64,000 nt of DNA from Methanocella paludicola SANAE (GTDB taxonomy: Archaea > Halobacteriota > Methanocellia > Methanocellales > Methanocellaceae). Below, in pieces: positions 61,017 to 64,000 of this stretch (position 1 is its first letter; each line of letters opens with the position of its first letter). The position numbers and the translations under genes were made by a program. The notes beneath the pieces are model-generated. The model did no database searches, was not told the DNA's origin, and saw only the letters and a program-made list of their open reading frames with translations. Location of the stretch: the NCBI RefSeq assembly GCF_000011005.1, contig NC_013665.1:2147501-2211500 (forward strand), given 5' to 3'.

Positions 61017-61640
61017 ATGGCCTACGAACGTGAACAGGTATGGGTCCCGAAGACGAGGCTCGGCAAGATGGTCTCGTCGGGGCAGATCAAGACCATCGAA
61101 GAGGCCTTCGATACCGGGCTGCCCATCAAGGAGCCCGAGATCATCGACGCCCTCATCCCGGACCTCGTGGACGAGGTGCTGGACATCAGCATGGTGCAGA
61201 GGATGACCGACTCCGGCCGCCGTGTCAAGTTCAGGACCACCGTGGTCGTCGGTAACGGCAATGGCTACGTGGGCATCGCCGAGGGCAAGGACGTACAGGT
61301 CGGCCCCGCGATCCGCAAGGCCATCGAGATGGCGAAGATGAACATCGTCAAGATCAAGCGTGGCTGCGGCTCGTGGGAATGCGGCTGCGGCCTGGAGCAC
61401 ACCGTGCCCTGTAAGGTTGAGGGTAAGGCCGGCTCCGTTACGATCGTCCTGATGCCCGGCCCCAGAGGCATGGGCATTGCGGCGGGCGGACCGGCAAAGA
61501 AGGTCATGGAAATGGCGGGCATTAAGGACGTCTGGACCAGGACCGAGGGAACGACCAGGTCGACCCTGAACTTTGCGCTGGCGACGTACAACGCTCTCCT
61601 GCAGAGCACCACCATGCGGTACAAGGGAGGCGCCCAGTAA
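61017..61640 (+). CDS. rps5: Ribosomal protein uS5
   Basis: The 207-residue protein has [57 protein letters not shown] and the final [19 protein letters not shown]. This is the archaeal uS5 with its dsRBD-like fold. The ATG overlaps nothing and follows the uL18 stop by one base. The stop overlaps the uL30 start by one base. Confidence 0.97.
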   Translation: MAYEREQVWVPKTRLGKMVSSGQIKTIEEAFDTGLPIKEPEIIDALIPDLVDEVLDISMVQRMTDSGRRVKFRTTVVVGNGNGYVGIAEGKDVQVGPAIRKAIEMAKMNIVKIKRGCGSWECGCGLEHTVPCKVEGKAGSVTIVLMPGPRGMGIAAGGPAKKVMEMAGIKDVWTRTEGTTRSTLNFALATYNALLQSTTMRYKGGAQ

Positions 61641-62101
61641 TGTACGCGATCATAAGACTTCGAGGCTCCGTGAACACGAAGCCCGAGATCAAGGATACGC
61701 TGAAGATGCTGAGGCTCAACCAGATCAACCACTGCGTGGTCGTCCCGGACACGCCCAACTACAAGGGCATGATCCAGAAGGTGAAGGACTACGTGGCATA
61801 TGGCCCCGTGAACGCCGAGACCCTGGCACTGATCCTGGAGAACCGCGGAAAGACCGTCGGCGGCGACAGGCTCACCGACGAGTACGTGGCGAAGAACTCC
61901 GGCTATAAGAGCATCAGGGAGTTCGCCGAGGCGCTGGCAAGCGGCAAGGCAGCTATGAGCGACGTTACCGGCCTCAACCCTGTGTTCAGGATGCACCCGC
62001 CCCGCAAGGGCCATGCAGGCCTGAAGAGGACGTTCCAGCAGGGCGGAGCGCTCGGGAACTACGGGGAGGATATCTCCCTGCTCGTAGAGAAAATGAGGTG
62101 A
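61640..62101 (+). CDS. rpl30: Ribosomal protein uL30
   Basis: The 153-residue archaeal uL30 has [40 protein letters not shown] and the archaeal C-terminal extension with [20 protein letters not shown]. It lies between uS5 and uL15 as in other archaea. The stop is 5 bases from the preferred uL15 start. Confidence 0.97.
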   Translation: MYAIIRLRGSVNTKPEIKDTLKMLRLNQINHCVVVPDTPNYKGMIQKVKDYVAYGPVNAETLALILENRGKTVGGDRLTDEYVAKNSGYKSIREFAEALASGKAAMSDVTGLNPVFRMHPPRKGHAGLKRTFQQGGALGNYGEDISLLVEKMR

Positions 62102-62106
62102 TAACG

Positions 62107-62547
62107 ATGACGAAGCAAAAGAGTCATTCCTACAGAGGTTCAAGGACCTGCGGCGGCGGCACCCACAAGAACCGCCGCGGCGGAGGAAGCCGTGGAGGCC
62201 GCGGACACGCCGGCGCCTGCAAGCACAACACCTTCCGTGCGATGCAGCAGGGCTGGATGTTCGGCAAGCACGGGTTCCACCAGCCCCCGGCCTGCCGGAC
62301 CTACGTCAACTCGCTCAACGTGGGCGAGCTCGACGAGATGGCACCCTATTTAGTGGAGGCGGGAGTCGCCTCCGAGAAGGACGGGTCCATCAGCATCAAC
62401 CTGACCGAGCTGGGCTTTGATAAGCTCCTCGGCAACGGTCGCGTAAGCAAAAAATACGTCATAAGCATAAGCACCGCGTCCGCATCCGCCAAGGCAAAAG
62501 TTGAAGAGCAAGGCGGACAAATCATATCAGAGACAGAGACGGCATAG
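62107..62547 (+). CDS. rpl15: Ribosomal protein uL15
   Basis: The 146-residue protein has the Gly/Arg-rich uL15 N-terminus (RTCGGGTHKNRRGGGSRGGR, GHAGACKHN), GKHGFHQPP and a C-terminal globular part (VSKKYVISISTASASA). The ATG at 62107 is preferred over the frame start at 62098 (inside uL30) because relatives begin with this Met and a short basic stretch. Confidence 0.95.
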   Translation: MTKQKSHSYRGSRTCGGGTHKNRRGGGSRGGRGHAGACKHNTFRAMQQGWMFGKHGFHQPPACRTYVNSLNVGELDEMAPYLVEAGVASEKDGSISINLTELGFDKLLGNGRVSKKYVISISTASASAKAKVEEQGGQIISETETA

Positions 62548-62579
62548 ACAACAAACAAGCATACGACAAAGGTGTCAAA

Positions 62580-64000
62580 ATGGCGGAAATGGGTTTAAAG
62601 GATCGCATAGAACCTTTCCTTCGGCGTCTCCCGGCCGTTAAGCGGCCGGAGAAGCACGTCCACTTCAGGCGAAAGCTGATGTGGACGGTGGCAATACTGA
62701 TACTGTACTTCGTCCTATCCAATATCGCAGTATTCGGAATGGACAGCAGCTCGCAAGACGTGCTGGCGGCCTACAGGGCTATCCTGGCCGGCTCGACGGG
62801 GTCGATCATCCTGCTGGGCATAGGCCCGATAGTCACGGCCTCGATCGTGCTGCAGCTGCTCGTCGGCGCCGAGATTTTGCCGCTGGATACGACGAACCCG
62901 AAGGATCAGGCGATCTTCCAGGGCTTACAAAAGCTGCTGGTCTTTGTGATGATCGTCCTGGAAACCCTTCCGCAGATGTTCGGAGGATACCTGATACCCG
63001 ATTCAACCCTGGCGGCGACGCTGGGGGTCAGTACGGGCATCCTCTCCCTCATCATATTCATACAGGTCGCGCTGGGCGGCGTCCTCATATTATACATGGA
63101 TGAGGTCGTCTCCAAATGGGGCATAGGGAGCGGCGTATCGCTGTTCATCGTGGCGGGCGTCGCGCAGGCGCTCATGGGCGGTATCTTCAACTGGAACCCG
63201 CCGGTCCTCAACCAGGCCCTCGGAGCGACCATCTCGGGAGTCGGCTATAACGACCCCATAGGCATCATATTCAAGTGGAATTACCTGCTGAGCATCTTCA
63301 GCTCGAGCCAGCTATTGACGACGGACGGCATCCTGATGATGCTGACCAGGGGCGACGTCCTCGCGCTGATAGCGACCATCGTGATATTCCTCCTGGTCGT
63401 CTACGTCGAGTCCACCAGGATCGAGATCCCGCTGTCCCACGCGGCCGTCAGGGGCGCGAGGGGCAAGTTCCCGGTGAAGCTCATCTACGCGTCGGTCCTT
63501 CCGATGATCCTGGTGAGAGCGTTACAGTCGAACGTACAATTGATCGGTAGTTTACTCTACGGCCGTTACGGCATCACGCTGCTGGGCACGTACAGCCAGA
63601 CCGGCCAGCCGCAGCCGCCGGGCCTCATGTACTTCCTGAACCCCATCAGCAGCTATAACGACTGGCTCCCGCCATACGTGTACTCGTACTACGCGGGCAT
63701 CCAGGACTGGATGATCATTCTCCACTTCCTGGTGGACGCGTTCATCCTGATCGCGGGCGGCATCGTGTTCGCCATCTTCTGGGTGGAGACCACGGGCATG
63801 GGCTCGACGAAGGTGGCCAAGCAGATCCAGAAGAGCGGCATGCAGATACCCGGATTCCGGAGGAATGAGCAGGTCATCGAGAAAGTGGTGTCCCGCTACA
63901 TCCCCAAGGTAACGGTCATCGGCGGCGCTTTCATCGGTGTGCTGACCCTGATCGCGAGCATGTTCGGGCTCATCGGAGGGGTGGGCGGAACGGGCATGCT
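62580..64000 (+). CDS. secY: Protein translocase subunit SecY (3' end outside window)
   Basis: Some 473 codons are visible before the right edge; the family is about 480-500 long, so only the last part is missing. The protein begins AEMGLKDRIEPFLRRLPAVK (basic cytoplasmic N-terminus). The plug region follows helix 1 (LILYFVLSNIAVFGMDSSS), and LGIGPIVTASIVLQLLVGAE marks helix 2. Ten membrane helices are expected in all. SecY forms the Sec channel and is normally the last gene of the archaeal spc cluster. AAAGGTG precedes the ATG at 62580. Confidence 0.96.
   Translation, partial: MAEMGLKDRIEPFLRRLPAVKRPEKHVHFRRKLMWTVAILILYFVLSNIAVFGMDSSSQDVLAAYRAILAGSTGSIILLGIGPIVTASIVLQLLVGAEILPLDTTNPKDQAIFQGLQKLLVFVMIVLETLPQMFGGYLIPDSTLAATLGVSTGILSLIIFIQVALGGVLILYMDEVVSKWGIGSGVSLFIVAGVAQALMGGIFNWNPPVLNQALGATISGVGYNDPIGIIFKWNYLLSIFSSSQLLTTDGILMMLTRGDVLALIATIVIFLLVVYVESTRIEIPLSHAAVRGARGKFPVKLIYASVLPMILVRALQSNVQLIGSLLYGRYGITLLGTYSQTGQPQPPGLMYFLNPISSYNDWLPPYVYSYYAGIQDWMIILHFLVDAFILIAGGIVFAIFWVETTGMGSTKVAKQIQKSGMQIPGFRRNEQVIEKVVSRYIPKVTVIGGAFIGVLTLIASMFGLIGGVGGTGM

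Overview
The window looks like chromosomal DNA of a methanogenic euryarchaeon, most likely of the Methanocella type. The lineage is an inference from gene style; no database search was possible. The archaeal assignment is firm. It rests on aIF1A, aIF1, RNase P protein component 1, an archaeal-order ribosomal operon with eS4, eL32 and eL19, an F420-linked FrhB-like protein, TATA boxes 20-45 bases upstream of starts, and many GGTGA-type ribosome binding sites.

Layout. 1-6.2 kb: the 5' part of a probable integrase, a small redox protein with a PhzF-like enzyme, aIF1A, a secreted protein and an FrhB-like flavoprotein, interrupted by two long inverted repeats. 6.2-15.4 kb: housekeeping and envelope genes, including a phosphoesterase, a thioredoxin-like lipoprotein, a methyltransferase, a class II amidotransferase, a flavodoxin, two fasciclin proteins and several lipoproteins. 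Three of the secreted-protein genes share one promoter decamer. 15.4-36 kb: a sensor cluster with one HTH protein carrying seven PAS domains and six PAS histidine kinases, with no response regulator in sight. It is interrupted by a third long inverted repeat and by a membrane-anchored TIR protein.

36-49.3 kb is an accessory and defence island of lower G+C towards its right end. It holds a CPBP protease, an HTH-MNT/HEPN pair, a HicB-like protein, a RelE-like toxin with a small partner, an SMC-like ATPase with a PIN-like protein, an EEP-family nuclease, a GIY-YIG-like protein, a DNA methyltransferase with a PD-(D/E)XK endonuclease, and a GHKL ATPase fused to a nuclease-like domain. An intact nitroreductase gene sits at the left of the island, and four decayed pieces of nitroreductase genes, all in the same orientation, lie between the modules. 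Pieces of a kinase gene play the same part further left. Two island genes have damaged or non-standard starts: ATG-TAA for the EEP nuclease and ACG for the GHKL protein.

49.6-64 kb is the ribosomal protein supercluster, all on the plus strand and tightly packed: SPOUT methyltransferase, uL3, uL4, uL23, uL2, uS19, uL22, uS3, uL29, aIF1, RNase P component 1, uS17, uL14, uL24, eS4, uL5, uS14, uS8, uL6, eL32, eL19, uL18, uS5, uL30, uL15 and the start of secY. The island ends about 350 bases before this core operon. No rRNA, tRNA or CRISPR array was seen.
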